NCBI RefSeq assembly: GCF_017743865.1
Contig: NZ_JAGHRJ010000003.1
Coordinates: 1 to 64,000, forward strand
Length of the DNA stretch: 64,000 nucleotides
Reading direction: 5' to 3'
From: Labrenzia sp. R4_2
GTDB taxonomy: Bacteria > Pseudomonadota > Alphaproteobacteria > Rhizobiales > Stappiaceae
Shown here in pieces: positions 50,831 through 59,643 of the stretch. A program made the translations under genes and the position numbers. The notes beneath the pieces were generated by a model that saw only the letters and a list, made by a program, of their open reading frames with translations, was not told the DNA's origin and did not search any database. The stretch's first letter is position 1, and each line of letters opens with the position of its first letter.

Positions 50831-53569
50831 ATGAGCGATACGAAAAATCCGGGCGACAAGACAATCAGCGTTGAGCGTGGCAAGACGCTTGGCCTCAAGA
50901 GCGGTGGTGGCGATTCAGGAACGGTTCGCCAGTCGTTCTCGCATGGCCGGTCGAAAGCCGTCGTCGTGGAGAAAAAGCGCAAGCGTGTCGTTTTGCCGGG
51001 TCAGGAGCCGAAACCCGAAGCTCCGGCACCGGTGACGCAACGCCTCGACACACCTTCCGAGGTGCCGCCGCGCAAGCCGGACGCGCCGGCCGCACGCCAG
51101 GGGCGCAAGCCAGGTGGCGGACAGCGGCAAAAAGGCAATGGCAACGTGCTGCGCACGTTGACGCCTGAAGAAGCGAAAGCGCGTCAGGCTGCACTGCTGA
51201 TGGCCAAGGAGCGCGAGGTTGAAGAAGCCAAGCTCCGCGAGGAAGAGGCCAAGCGCCGCGCCGCCGCAGAAGCTCAGCGCAAGCAGGAAGAAGAAGTTCG
51301 CGCTAAGGCAGAAGCCGAAGAGCGGCAAAAACGCGAAGCCGAAGAAGCTCAGGCAGCTGCGGAGCAGGCAAAGGTTGCCGAAACTCCGAAAGTTGAAGAA
51401 GCTCCGGCTGAAGCGCCTGCCGCAAAGGCTGCGCCGCAAGAACGTCCAGCTCAGCGCCGCGAAGTTCGCAAAGCGCCGGGCCGCGACGACAGCAAGCCGC
51501 GCAACTTGAATGACATGGGCCGCCGCAAGACAGAAACTCCGGCCAGCCCGAAACCGGAAGAGCGTCCGGCTGCTGGCGCTGATGATCGTGGCGCAGCCAA
51601 CAAAAACCTGCGCGCGGTTAAGCGTCCCAAACAAGCTCCGGCTCCGGCTCCGGCACGTCCAAAGGGCGGCGACGATCGGCGCCGTTCGAAGCTGACGATT
51701 TCCGCAGCGACGGGTGGTCACGATGGGCAGCGCACACGCTCGCTTGCATCCATGCGGCGCCGTCAGGAAAAGGCAAAGCGCGGCCAGCAGCAGGTTGTTC
51801 GCGAGAAGGTCATGCGCGAAGTCACGCTTCCGGAAGCGATCACCATTCAGGAACTCGCCAACCGTATGGCAGAGCGCGCTGTTGACGTGATCAAGCTTCT
51901 TATGAAGCAAGGCCAAATGCTCAAGATCAACGATGTAATTGACGCCGATACGGCCGAACTCATCGCTGAAGAAATGGGCCATACGGTTAAGCGCGTTTCC
52001 GAAGCCGATGTTGAAGAAGGTCTCTTCTCTTCGGACGACGATGAGGGCACCTTGCAGCCGCGTCCGCCGGTGGTGACAATCATGGGTCACGTCGACCATG
52101 GTAAGACATCGCTTCTGGATGCTGTCCGCAAGGCCAAAGTCGCAACCGGTGAAGCAGGTGGCATCACTCAGCATATTGGTGCCTATCAGGTCGAGCAGGA
52201 CGGCAACAAGATCACCTTCATCGATACTCCGGGCCACGCGGCGTTCAGCCAGATGCGTGCACGCGGTGCGAAGTCGACCGACATTGTGATCCTGGTGGTT
52301 GCCGCCGATGATGGCGTCATGCCGCAGACCAAGGAAGCGATTGCGCACGCCAAGGCAGCGGATGTTCCGATCATCATCGCCATCAATAAGATGGACAAGC
52401 CGGATGCAGATCCGAACCGGGTTCGTACCGAGCTTCTGAGCGAAGAGATCGTTACTGAATCCATGGGTGGTGACGTCATCGACGTTGAGGTCTCGGCCAA
52501 ATCCGGTCAAAACCTCGACAAGCTTCTGGAAATGATCCTGTTGCAGTCCGAAGTTCTGGAACTTCAGGCCAACCCGGATCGGACCGCGGAAGGTATCGTC
52601 ATCGAAGCACAGCTCGATCGTGGCCGTGGTCCGGTTGCGACTGTTCTGGTGCAGAAGGGTACTCTCAAGCCGGGTGACATTCTGGTTGCCGGTTCCGAGT
52701 GGGGCCGTGTCCGCGCGATGCTTGACGAAAATGGCAAGCAGGTCAGTGAAGCTGGCCCGGCGAAACCGGTCGAGGTCCTCGGCTTCCAGGGAACGCCGGC
52801 TGCCGGTGACATGGTTGCAGTGGTTGAAAACGAAGCCCGTGCCCGTGAGATCACCGACTATCGTCAGCGCCAGATCCGCGAGAAGGCATCTGTCGTTGCA
52901 TCCGGGACACGTGGCTCGCTTGAGCAAATGATGAACCGTCTGCAGGAAACGGGCCGCAAGGAGTTCCCGCTGGTTCTGAAAGCCGACGTGCAGGGGTCTG
53001 CAGAGGCCATTGCAAATGCGTTGAACGAGCTTGGAACAGACGAAGTCGGTGCCCGCATCCTGCTGTCCGGCGTGGGCGGCATTACGGAAAGCGACATCAC
53101 GCTGGCGGCGGCATCCAAAGCGCCGATCCTTGGCTTCAACGTGCGTGCGAACAAGCAGGCCCGTGAAGCGGCTCAGCGCGACGGCATCGAGATCCGTTAC
53201 TACAACGTGATTTATGATCTCGTCGACGACATCAAGGCAGCTATGTCTGGCCTTCTGTCGCCAGAGCGCCGCGAGACCTTCCTTGGCAATGCGGAGATCA
53301 AAGAGATCTTCCACATCTCCAAGGTTGGCAAGGTTGCGGGCTGTCTGGTTACCGAGGGCGTTGTGGAGCGCGGCGCGCAAGTCCGCCTCATCCGCGACGA
53401 CGTGGTCATCCACGAAGGCGAGTTGGGCACGCTCAAGCGCTTTAAGGACGAGGTCAAGTCTGTCGAATCCGGTCAGGAATGCGGCATGAACTTCACCAAG
53501 TACCAGGACATGCGTCCGGGCGATGTTATCGAGTGTTTCCGCGTCGAGCACATCAAACGTACGCTCTGA
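50831..53569 (+). CDS. infB: translation initiation factor IF-2
   Basis: 912 residues from the ATG at 50831. A long charged, low-complexity N-terminus rich in Ala, Glu, Lys and Arg (about 20-300), then the IF2 G domain with [12 protein letters not shown] (G1), DTPGHAAF (G3) and NKMD (G4), then the C-terminal fMet-tRNA-binding domain. It loads initiator tRNA on the 30S. A long hairpin follows. Confidence 0.98.
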   Translation: MSDTKNPGDKTISVERGKTLGLKSGGGDSGTVRQSFSHGRSKAVVVEKKRKRVVLPGQEPKPEAPAPVTQRLDTPSEVPPRKPDAPAARQGRKPGGGQRQKGNGNVLRTLTPEEAKARQAALLMAKEREVEEAKLREEEAKRRAAAEAQRKQEEEVRAKAEAEERQKREAEEAQAAAEQAKVAETPKVEEAPAEAPAAKAAPQERPAQRREVRKAPGRDDSKPRNLNDMGRRKTETPASPKPEERPAAGADDRGAANKNLRAVKRPKQAPAPAPARPKGGDDRRRSKLTISAATGGHDGQRTRSLASMRRRQEKAKRGQQQVVREKVMREVTLPEAITIQELANRMAERAVDVIKLLMKQGQMLKINDVIDADTAELIAEEMGHTVKRVSEADVEEGLFSSDDDEGTLQPRPPVVTIMGHVDHGKTSLLDAVRKAKVATGEAGGITQHIGAYQVEQDGNKITFIDTPGHAAFSQMRARGAKSTDIVILVVAADDGVMPQTKEAIAHAKAADVPIIIAINKMDKPDADPNRVRTELLSEEIVTESMGGDVIDVEVSAKSGQNLDKLLEMILLQSEVLELQANPDRTAEGIVIEAQLDRGRGPVATVLVQKGTLKPGDILVAGSEWGRVRAMLDENGKQVSEAGPAKPVEVLGFQGTPAAGDMVAVVENEARAREITDYRQRQIREKASVVASGTRGSLEQMMNRLQETGRKEFPLVLKADVQGSAEAIANALNELGTDEVGARILLSGVGGITESDITLAAASKAPILGFNVRANKQAREAAQRDGIEIRYYNVIYDLVDDIKAAMSGLLSPERRETFLGNAEIKEIFHISKVGKVAGCLVTEGVVERGAQVRLIRDDVVIHEGELGTLKRFKDEVKSVESGQECGMNFTKYQDMRPGDVIECFRVEHIKRTL

Positions 53570-53596
53570 TCGCCGGTTACTGATTGGAAAAGATGC

Positions 53597-53628
53597 GCGC
53601 CGGCGGGACTTCAAGGTCACGCCGGCGC
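53597..53628 (+). terminator. 9-bp hairpin between infB and rbfA
   Basis: GCGCCGGCG (53597-53605) pairs with CGCCGGCGC (53620-53628) around a 14-nt loop, in the 98 bp before rbfA. Poor T run, so likely an mRNA stability or attenuation element rather than a full terminator. Confidence 0.5.
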
Positions 53629-53667
53629 CCTTGCATTTGGAGCCTCGACGGCTCGTTAGGAATTGAA

Positions 53668-54078
53668 ATGGCGAAACATTCTGGACAGGACAGTCAGGGA
53701 CCATCGCAGCGCCAGTTGAAGGTCGGCGAAACGGTTCGTAAGGAGCTGTCAGACATTTTCACACGCGGCCGGTTTTCCGATCCGGACCTCGACGGCGTCA
53801 TCATTACGATCCCGGAAGTCCGCATGACACCGGATCTGCGTTTGGCGACGTGTCTCGTGATGCCGCTGGGCGGTGTGAATGCTGAAAAGGTTGAGAAGGC
53901 CTTGAACCGGAGCGCAAAATATCTCCGAGGTCAGGTCTCCCGCCGGCTGACAATGAAATACATGCCCGATCTGCGCTTTGTCCTTGATACGCGCTTTGAC
54001 GATGATGACCGGATCGAAACGCTGCTGCATTCACCGGAAGTTGCCCGGGATCTGGACGGTCCGCAGGAAGATCAGTGA
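53668..54078 (+). CDS. rbfA: 30S ribosome-binding factor RbfA
   Basis: 136 residues from the ATG at 53668. A KH-type fold with RQLKVGETVRKELSDIF and LRFVLDTRFDDDDRIETLL. It matures the 30S subunit 5' end of 16S rRNA. The longer frame to 53584 has no start signal. truB follows by 82 bp. Confidence 0.95.
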   Translation: MAKHSGQDSQGPSQRQLKVGETVRKELSDIFTRGRFSDPDLDGVIITIPEVRMTPDLRLATCLVMPLGGVNAEKVEKALNRSAKYLRGQVSRRLTMKYMPDLRFVLDTRFDDDDRIETLLHSPEVARDLDGPQEDQ

Positions 54079-54160
54079 ATTGCTTGGAAAGCCTATAGGG
54101 CGTCACGTTCGGCAGTGATGACCGCAAGGTGGACGGACGCGTTACAAACAAGAAGAAAAA

Positions 54161-55105
54161 ATGGCCCGCAAACAGCAATTCAAAAGAAAAAAGAACACGA
54201 TTAATGGCTGGCTGGTGTTGGACAAGCCCTATGGCATCACGTCCAACGAGGCCCTCGGCAAGATCAAGCGGATCTTTTCACCGCAAAAGGTTGGTCATGC
54301 CGGCACCCTGGATCCGCGGGCCTCTGGCCTGCTGCCGGTGGCCTTCGGGGAAGCGACCAAGACCGTTCCCTATGTGATGGACGGACGCAAGGTTTACCGG
54401 TTTGAGGTGACATGGGGCGCGGAAACCAATACCGATGACACCGAAGGTGAGGTCGTGGCAACATCGGATGTGCGTCCGGATGCTGACTCGATCAAAGCCG
54501 TTCTCCCGGAATTCGTCGGCGAAATCATGCAGGTTCCGCCCAAATTTTCCGCGATCAAGGTCGCAGGCGAGCGGGCCTATGACCTCGCCCGTGACGGTGA
54601 AGAGGTCGAATTGGAAGCACGGCCGATTGATATGCACCGGCTGGACCTCGTGGAATGCCCGGATGAAAACCGCGCTGTTTTTGAAGCGGAATGCGGCAAG
54701 GGCACCTATGTGCGGGCGCTGGCAAGGGATATTGGCCGACGTCTTGGCACGCGCGGCCACGTGACCGAACTGCGCCGTTTGCTGGTGGGGCCATTCGGCG
54801 AAGAGGATCTGATCGAGCTCGACGAAATCCTTCAGATGGCAGAAGAGCTTGAAGAGGGAGCAGGTGTCGATGACCTGGTCGAAGAATTTGTTTTGCCGGT
54901 CCGCGAGGCAATGGATGAGCTGGTCGAAGTCACGGTCTCTGACGACGATGCCGCCAAGATAAAAAAGGGGATGGCCGTGCTCCTGCGTGGCCGGGACGCC
55001 CCGTTGAACTGTGATGTCGCCTTTGCCAGCCACGCAAGTGTTCCCGTCGCCATCGGTGCGATCGAAAAGGGCCGCTTTCAGCCGAGCCGGGTGTTTCATC
55101 TTTAG
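54161..55105 (+). CDS. truB: tRNA pseudouridine(55) synthase TruB
   Basis: 314 residues. Family motif GHAGTLDPRASGLL with catalytic Asp, and GITSNEALGKIKRIF. It converts U55 of elongator tRNAs to pseudouridine. The start uses an A/G-rich site (AAGAAGAAAAA). The N-terminal extension of basic residues and C-terminal acidic end are modest. It belongs to the conserved rbfA-truB-rpsO-pnp block, but here an unrelated oxidase gene lies between truB and rpsO. Confidence 0.96.
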   Translation: MARKQQFKRKKNTINGWLVLDKPYGITSNEALGKIKRIFSPQKVGHAGTLDPRASGLLPVAFGEATKTVPYVMDGRKVYRFEVTWGAETNTDDTEGEVVATSDVRPDADSIKAVLPEFVGEIMQVPPKFSAIKVAGERAYDLARDGEEVELEARPIDMHRLDLVECPDENRAVFEAECGKGTYVRALARDIGRRLGTRGHVTELRRLLVGPFGEEDLIELDEILQMAEELEEGAGVDDLVEEFVLPVREAMDELVEVTVSDDDAAKIKKGMAVLLRGRDAPLNCDVAFASHASVPVAIGAIEKGRFQPSRVFHL

Positions 55106-55193
55106 GGCCTAACCTGCGATCACAGCCTGACGTTTCGGCTAAACCGTGCCATGATGCCCGGACACAAATGGCAACGACCGGGTGGAGGGCACT

Positions 55194-56588
55194 ATGAAGC
55201 GCGGGCGGAAGTTCTTTACGGATACTCGCGGGCGGGCAACGCGGCGCCAAGTGCTGAAAACTGGTGCTGCTGTGGCGCTAACTTCGCCGTTTCTGAATGC
55301 GAGTTTAGCGAAAGCCCAAAACGACGACTTCGATGTGATTGTGATCGGGGCCGGGATTGCAGGCCTCGTTGCAGCAAGGCGACTCCAGGATCTTGGATAC
55401 GCGGTTGTTGTCCTGGAGGCGGCGTCTGCCGTCGGTGGGCGGATCCGGACAGATTGGGCTTTGGGCGCGCCATTTGAGGTCGGTGCCGGCTGGATCCACA
55501 GGCCTGAGGGAAATCCGGTTTCAAAACTCGCAGATGCGATCGACGCGCCGACCTACGTCACATCGGACGAAAGCTATCAGGTCTATGCCCAAGATGGCGC
55601 TGCTGTTTCACGATCTACGATCAACTCCAAGTACCGTGATCTGATGCGGCTCTATAAGCGCATTGACGATACGTTCGACAATGATCAGCCGCTGTCTGAG
55701 GCGATCCGCCGTGTCTCCAAGGATAGCCTGCGGGATCCGGTGCTTCGCTGGATGATGAGTGCCTACACGGAGTTCTCTACCGGCAGTCCCATTGAAAAAC
55801 TGTCCGCCTACTATTTCGACGAGGACGATGAATATGATGGGGCGGATGTTATCCTGACAAAGGGGTATGATCAGATCCCAAAGAGCCTCGCGGACGGTCT
55901 GGACGTTCGTTTTGATACGGTTGTTGAAGCGATCGAATATGAAGAAGGCGATGGGGCCGCCGTCTACACGTCAAAGGGAACATTCGAATCCTATTTCGTG
56001 ATCTGTACCGTGCCCCTTGGAGTTCTCAAAAAAGGCATGATCGCGTTTGACCCGCCCCTTCCCAAGGCGCATCAGAAAAGCATCAAAGAAATTGGCTTTG
56101 GGAGTGTCACCAAACTGGCGCTGAAGTTTGAGCAGCCATTTTGGTCCGAAAATGTGCAGTATTTCGGGTACATGAGCGAACCAAAGGGGCGCTGGAACTA
56201 CTTTCTCAATTACCGCACCTTCAGCCCTGAAAACATTCTGCTGGGCGTGAGTGTTGGCGATTATCCGTTTGTTGCCGAGGCAATGAGCGATCCCGATATG
56301 ATCAGCGATTGCATGGGTGCGCTCCGCGCGATGTTCGGTGAAGACATTCCTGCGCCGATTGGTCATATGGCAACACGCTGGTCGAAAGACCCGCATACGT
56401 TCGGCGCGTATTCCTATTCTGCGGTCGGAAACACGCCAGCCGATTTTGACCGTTTTGCAACGCCTGTTGCCAATACCATCCTTTTTGCCGGCGAGCACGC
56501 AACCTTCGATTTTCATGGCACGACCCACGGCGCATACCTGACCGGACTGGCAGCGGCAAACCTGATTGAAGATAAGCTTGCGGAATAA
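55194..56588 (+). CDS. Tat-exported flavin monoamine oxidase-like protein
   Basis: 464 residues from the ATG at 55194, preceded by GGAGGG. The N-terminus carries a Tat signal (TRRQVLKTGAAVALTSP). FAD binding is shown by VIVIGAGIAGLVAARRLQDLG and GGRIRTDW near 60; the C-terminal FAGEHATFDFHGTTHGAYLTG is the second flavin-binding motif. It oxidises amines or polyamines in the periplasm; substrate unknown. It interrupts the conserved truB-rpsO order and may be a later insertion. A small hairpin follows. Confidence 0.85.
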   Translation: MKRGRKFFTDTRGRATRRQVLKTGAAVALTSPFLNASLAKAQNDDFDVIVIGAGIAGLVAARRLQDLGYAVVVLEAASAVGGRIRTDWALGAPFEVGAGWIHRPEGNPVSKLADAIDAPTYVTSDESYQVYAQDGAAVSRSTINSKYRDLMRLYKRIDDTFDNDQPLSEAIRRVSKDSLRDPVLRWMMSAYTEFSTGSPIEKLSAYYFDEDDEYDGADVILTKGYDQIPKSLADGLDVRFDTVVEAIEYEEGDGAAVYTSKGTFESYFVICTVPLGVLKKGMIAFDPPLPKAHQKSIKEIGFGSVTKLALKFEQPFWSENVQYFGYMSEPKGRWNYFLNYRTFSPENILLGVSVGDYPFVAEAMSDPDMISDCMGALRAMFGEDIPAPIGHMATRWSKDPHTFGAYSYSAVGNTPADFDRFATPVANTILFAGEHATFDFHGTTHGAYLTGLAAANLIEDKLAE

Positions 56589-56842
56589 AAACTGACTAAC
56601 CGGGTCAGTCGTGCGTTCAATGAACTTCTCTGATTGGCGTATCTGGGACACCACTTGAGATTCTTCTGGATTTTCGTAAGGTTTTCCGTCATATTCCGCC
56701 GCCATTGGGCATTGAAGCTCAAAACGTCCCTTCAAAACCTTTGCTGACCGACATCTTGGCTCTGGCGCAGGAGGGATCAGGCCGGAAATCCGGCATGTCA
56801 ACGCGCCCGGTCAACGGGCCCCACCTCTTGAAAGGAAGAGCG

Positions 56843-57112
56843 ATGTCGATCACTGCAGAGCGCAAAGCTGAGCTCATCAAAGAATACGCCACCAAGGAAG
56901 GCGACACCGGTTCTCCGGAAGTACAGGTCGCGATCCTGACCGAGCGGATCAACAACCTCACCGAACACTTCAAAGGTCATGGCAAGGACAACCACTCCCG
57001 CCGCGGTCTTCTGAAGATGGTTGCGCAGCGCCGGTCCCTTCTGGACTACACGCGTGGCAAAAGCGAAGAGCGTTACAAGACCCTCATCGAGCGTCTTGGC
57101 ATTCGCCGCTAA
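56843..57112 (+). CDS. rpsO: 30S ribosomal protein S15
   Basis: 89 residues from the ATG at 56843, preceded by AAAGGAAGAG; the frame extends upstream without a signal. [35 protein letters not shown] is the family start; it binds 16S rRNA helix 22. Autoregulation of the rpsO message is typical. A strong terminator follows, then pnp. Confidence 0.98.
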   Translation: MSITAERKAELIKEYATKEGDTGSPEVQVAILTERINNLTEHFKGHGKDNHSRRGLLKMVAQRRSLLDYTRGKSEERYKTLIERLGIRR

Positions 57113-57132
57113 GGCTTGTTTTATACTTGATC

Positions 57133-57167
57133 AACGCGGTGGGCTTGCCCGCCGCGTTTTTCTTTTT
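57133..57167 (+). terminator. rpsO: rpsO terminator
   Basis: AACGCGG pairs with CCGCGTT around an inner GGGC/GCCC stem, followed by TTTTTCTTTTT. Confidence 0.9.
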
Positions 57168-57422
57168 GCCAAAGGGCTTTTTCTTGAGTTCCTTAGGCCT
57201 TTGAGTGTTTCCCTTTTGGCAGCAAACGCTCTATAGAAACCTCGTGACATGTCATGGGGCAGGATTGCCAGCGTCTTTTCGATTTCACTGAAAAGATACT
57301 TGCCGTCTTGCCCATGACCTGTCCGCCGGTAACCGGCCCATCCGGGGCCGACCGGGAATGTGTTTGCCCCAGATGGACCGCTGAGGAATAGCGGCGGGGC
57401 AGACAGGCTATGTTAAGGACAG

Positions 57423-59549
57423 ATGATGTTTGATATTCATCGTGTAGAAGTTGATTGGGGCGGACGGCCGCTCATTCTCGAAACGGGTAAGGTTGCCCGT
57501 CAAGCCGATGGGTCTGTTATGGCGACCTACGGTGAAACCAAGGTTCTGGCGACCGTTGTTTCCGCCAAAGAGCCGCGGGCCGGCCAGGATTTCTTTCCGC
57601 TCACCGTGAACTACCAGGAAAAGGCATTCGCCGCCGGTAAGATCCCGGGTGGCTACTTCAAGCGCGAAGGCCGTCCGTCTGAGCACGAGACCCTCACATC
57701 CCGTTTGATCGACCGCCCGATCCGTCCGCTGTTTGCTGACGGTTACAAGAACGACACCCAGGTCGTGATCACCGTGCTGTCGCACGACATGGAAAACGCA
57801 CCGGACATCCTGGCCATGGTCGCAGCTTCTGCTGCCCTGACCCTGTCCGGTGTTCCGTTCATGGGCCCGATCGGCGGCGCGCGCGTTGGTTACATCAACG
57901 GCGAATACGTTCTGAACCCGCTGGTCGACGACATGCCGGAATCCGCGCTGGACCTGGTTGTCGCTGGAACCTCCGATGCGGTTCTGATGGTTGAGTCCGA
58001 AGCCAAGGAACTCGACGAAGAAACGATGCTCGGCGCGGTCATGTTCGGCCATAAGGGCTTCCAGACTGTCATCGACGCGATCATCAAGCTGGCTGAAGCT
58101 GGTGCGAAAGAGCCGCGCGAATTTACTGCGGCCGACCATTCCGAACTGTTCGGCAAGGTCAAGGCAATCGCGGCTGACGATCTCGCCGCAGCTTACAAGA
58201 TCACAGCAAAAACCGAGCGCAAGAACGCGGTTGATGCGGCCAAGGCAAAGGTTGTCGAGGCCCTGATCACCAACGCTGCCGAAGGTGAAGCGGTCGAGGC
58301 TAACGTCCTCGGTGAGCAGTTCAAGAAGCTGGAAGCGGAAATCGTCCGCGGCGCCATCCTGGACACCGGTACCCGCATCGATGGCCGCGATCTTTCCACC
58401 GTTCGCCAGATTTCTTCGGAAGTCGGCATTCTGCCACGTGCCCACGGCTCGTCCCTGTTCACCCGCGGTGAAACGCAGGGCCTTGTTGTTGCAACCCTCG
58501 GCACCGGTGAAGACGAGCAGTTCATCGATCTTCTGGAAGGCACCGTGAAGTCTCACTTCATGCTGCACTACAACTTCCCGCCGTACTCTGTCGGTGAGAC
58601 CGGCCGCATGGGCTCCCCGGGACGCCGCGAAATCGGTCATGGCAAGCTGGCGTGGCGCGCAATCAACCCGATGCTTCCGGCGCATCATGAGTTCCCGTAC
58701 ACCCTGCGGGTTGTCTCCGAGATCACCGAATCCAACGGGTCGTCCTCAATGGCAACCGTTTGCGGCACATCCTTGTCGCTGATGGATGCAGGCGTGCCGC
58801 TGAAGTCACCGGTTGCCGGTATCGCCATGGGTCTGATCAAGGAAGGCGATCGTTTCGCAGTCCTGTCCGACATCCTGGGTGATGAAGATCACCTCGGTGA
58901 CATGGACTTCAAGGTTGCTGGTTCTGAGAACGGCATCACCGCGCTGCAGATGGACATCAAGATCGACGGGATCACCGAAGAGATTATGAAGGTTGCCCTG
59001 GAGCAGGCCAAGGGCGGCCGGATCCACATCCTCGGCGAAATGGCAAATGCCATCACCGAAGCACGGTCCGAGCTTGGTGAGCATGCCCCGCGCATCGAAA
59101 TGATGAAGATCCCGGTCGACAAGATCCGTGAAGTCATCGGTTCGGGCGGCAAGGTCATCCGCGAAATCGTTGAAAAGACCGGCGCGAAGGTCAACATCGA
59201 GGACGACGGCACCGTCAAGATCGCGTCTTCCGATGGCAAGGCCATCAAAGCAGCTGTCAACTGGATCAACTCCATTGCAGCTGAGCCGGAAGTCGGCGTG
59301 ATCTACGAAGGCACCGTTGTGAAGTGCGTCGACTTCGGCGCGTTCGTCAACTTCTTCGGCGCGAAAGACGGCCTGGTGCACATCTCCCAGCTGGCTCCGA
59401 AAAAAGTTGCCAAGGTCACCGATGTGGTCAAGGAAGGCGACAAGGTCTGGGTCAAGCTCATGGGCTTCGACGAGCGCGGGAAGGTCCGCCTGTCCATGAA
59501 GGTTGTTGACCAGGAAACCGGTCAGGAAATCCCGAAAGACGCCGAATAA
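57423..59549 (+). CDS. pnp: polyribonucleotide nucleotidyltransferase (PNPase)
   Basis: 708 residues; two ATGs occur in tandem at 57423 and 57426. Two RNase PH-like domains (N-terminal [19 protein letters not shown]; catalytic [19 protein letters not shown]), then KH ([18 protein letters not shown] region) and S1 ([18 protein letters not shown]) domains. It degrades RNA 3' to 5' and, with RNase E, shapes mRNA decay. The 310-bp gap before it holds the rpsO terminator and repeated GC stems of its leader. Confidence 0.98.
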   Translation: MMFDIHRVEVDWGGRPLILETGKVARQADGSVMATYGETKVLATVVSAKEPRAGQDFFPLTVNYQEKAFAAGKIPGGYFKREGRPSEHETLTSRLIDRPIRPLFADGYKNDTQVVITVLSHDMENAPDILAMVAASAALTLSGVPFMGPIGGARVGYINGEYVLNPLVDDMPESALDLVVAGTSDAVLMVESEAKELDEETMLGAVMFGHKGFQTVIDAIIKLAEAGAKEPREFTAADHSELFGKVKAIAADDLAAAYKITAKTERKNAVDAAKAKVVEALITNAAEGEAVEANVLGEQFKKLEAEIVRGAILDTGTRIDGRDLSTVRQISSEVGILPRAHGSSLFTRGETQGLVVATLGTGEDEQFIDLLEGTVKSHFMLHYNFPPYSVGETGRMGSPGRREIGHGKLAWRAINPMLPAHHEFPYTLRVVSEITESNGSSSMATVCGTSLSLMDAGVPLKSPVAGIAMGLIKEGDRFAVLSDILGDEDHLGDMDFKVAGSENGITALQMDIKIDGITEEIMKVALEQAKGGRIHILGEMANAITEARSELGEHAPRIEMMKIPVDKIREVIGSGGKVIREIVEKTGAKVNIEDDGTVKIASSDGKAIKAAVNWINSIAAEPEVGVIYEGTVVKCVDFGAFVNFFGAKDGLVHISQLAPKKVAKVTDVVKEGDKVWVKLMGFDERGKVRLSMKVVDQETGQEIPKDAE

Positions 59550-59574
59550 GCTTCGAAAGCTTCTTTAATAGAAG

Positions 59575-59607
59575 ACGCAGGTGCCAGTCGGTACCTGCGT
59601 TTTTTTG
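59575..59607 (+). terminator. pnp: pnp terminator
   Basis: ACGCAGGT pairs with ACCTGCGT with an inner GCC/GGT stem, followed by seven T residues. It also lies beyond the stop of the convergent c-di-GMP gene. Confidence 0.92.
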
Positions 59608-59643
59608 TGCCCCAAGCGGAAAGGTCAACGTGTTGACGTGGGT

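Noticed and set aside
50915..53704. A 929-codon open frame on the strand opposite infB
   Set aside because: It is an exact antisense shadow of infB, explained by codon bias in GC-rich DNA; its product has the His/Arg/Leu-rich look of a reversed frame and has no ribosome-binding site or family match.
57408..58688. A 426-codon open frame opposite pnp, and a 362-codon frame opposite dnaK (26681-27769)
   Set aside because: Both are antisense to strongly conserved genes with normal composition, without start signals or recognisable domains.
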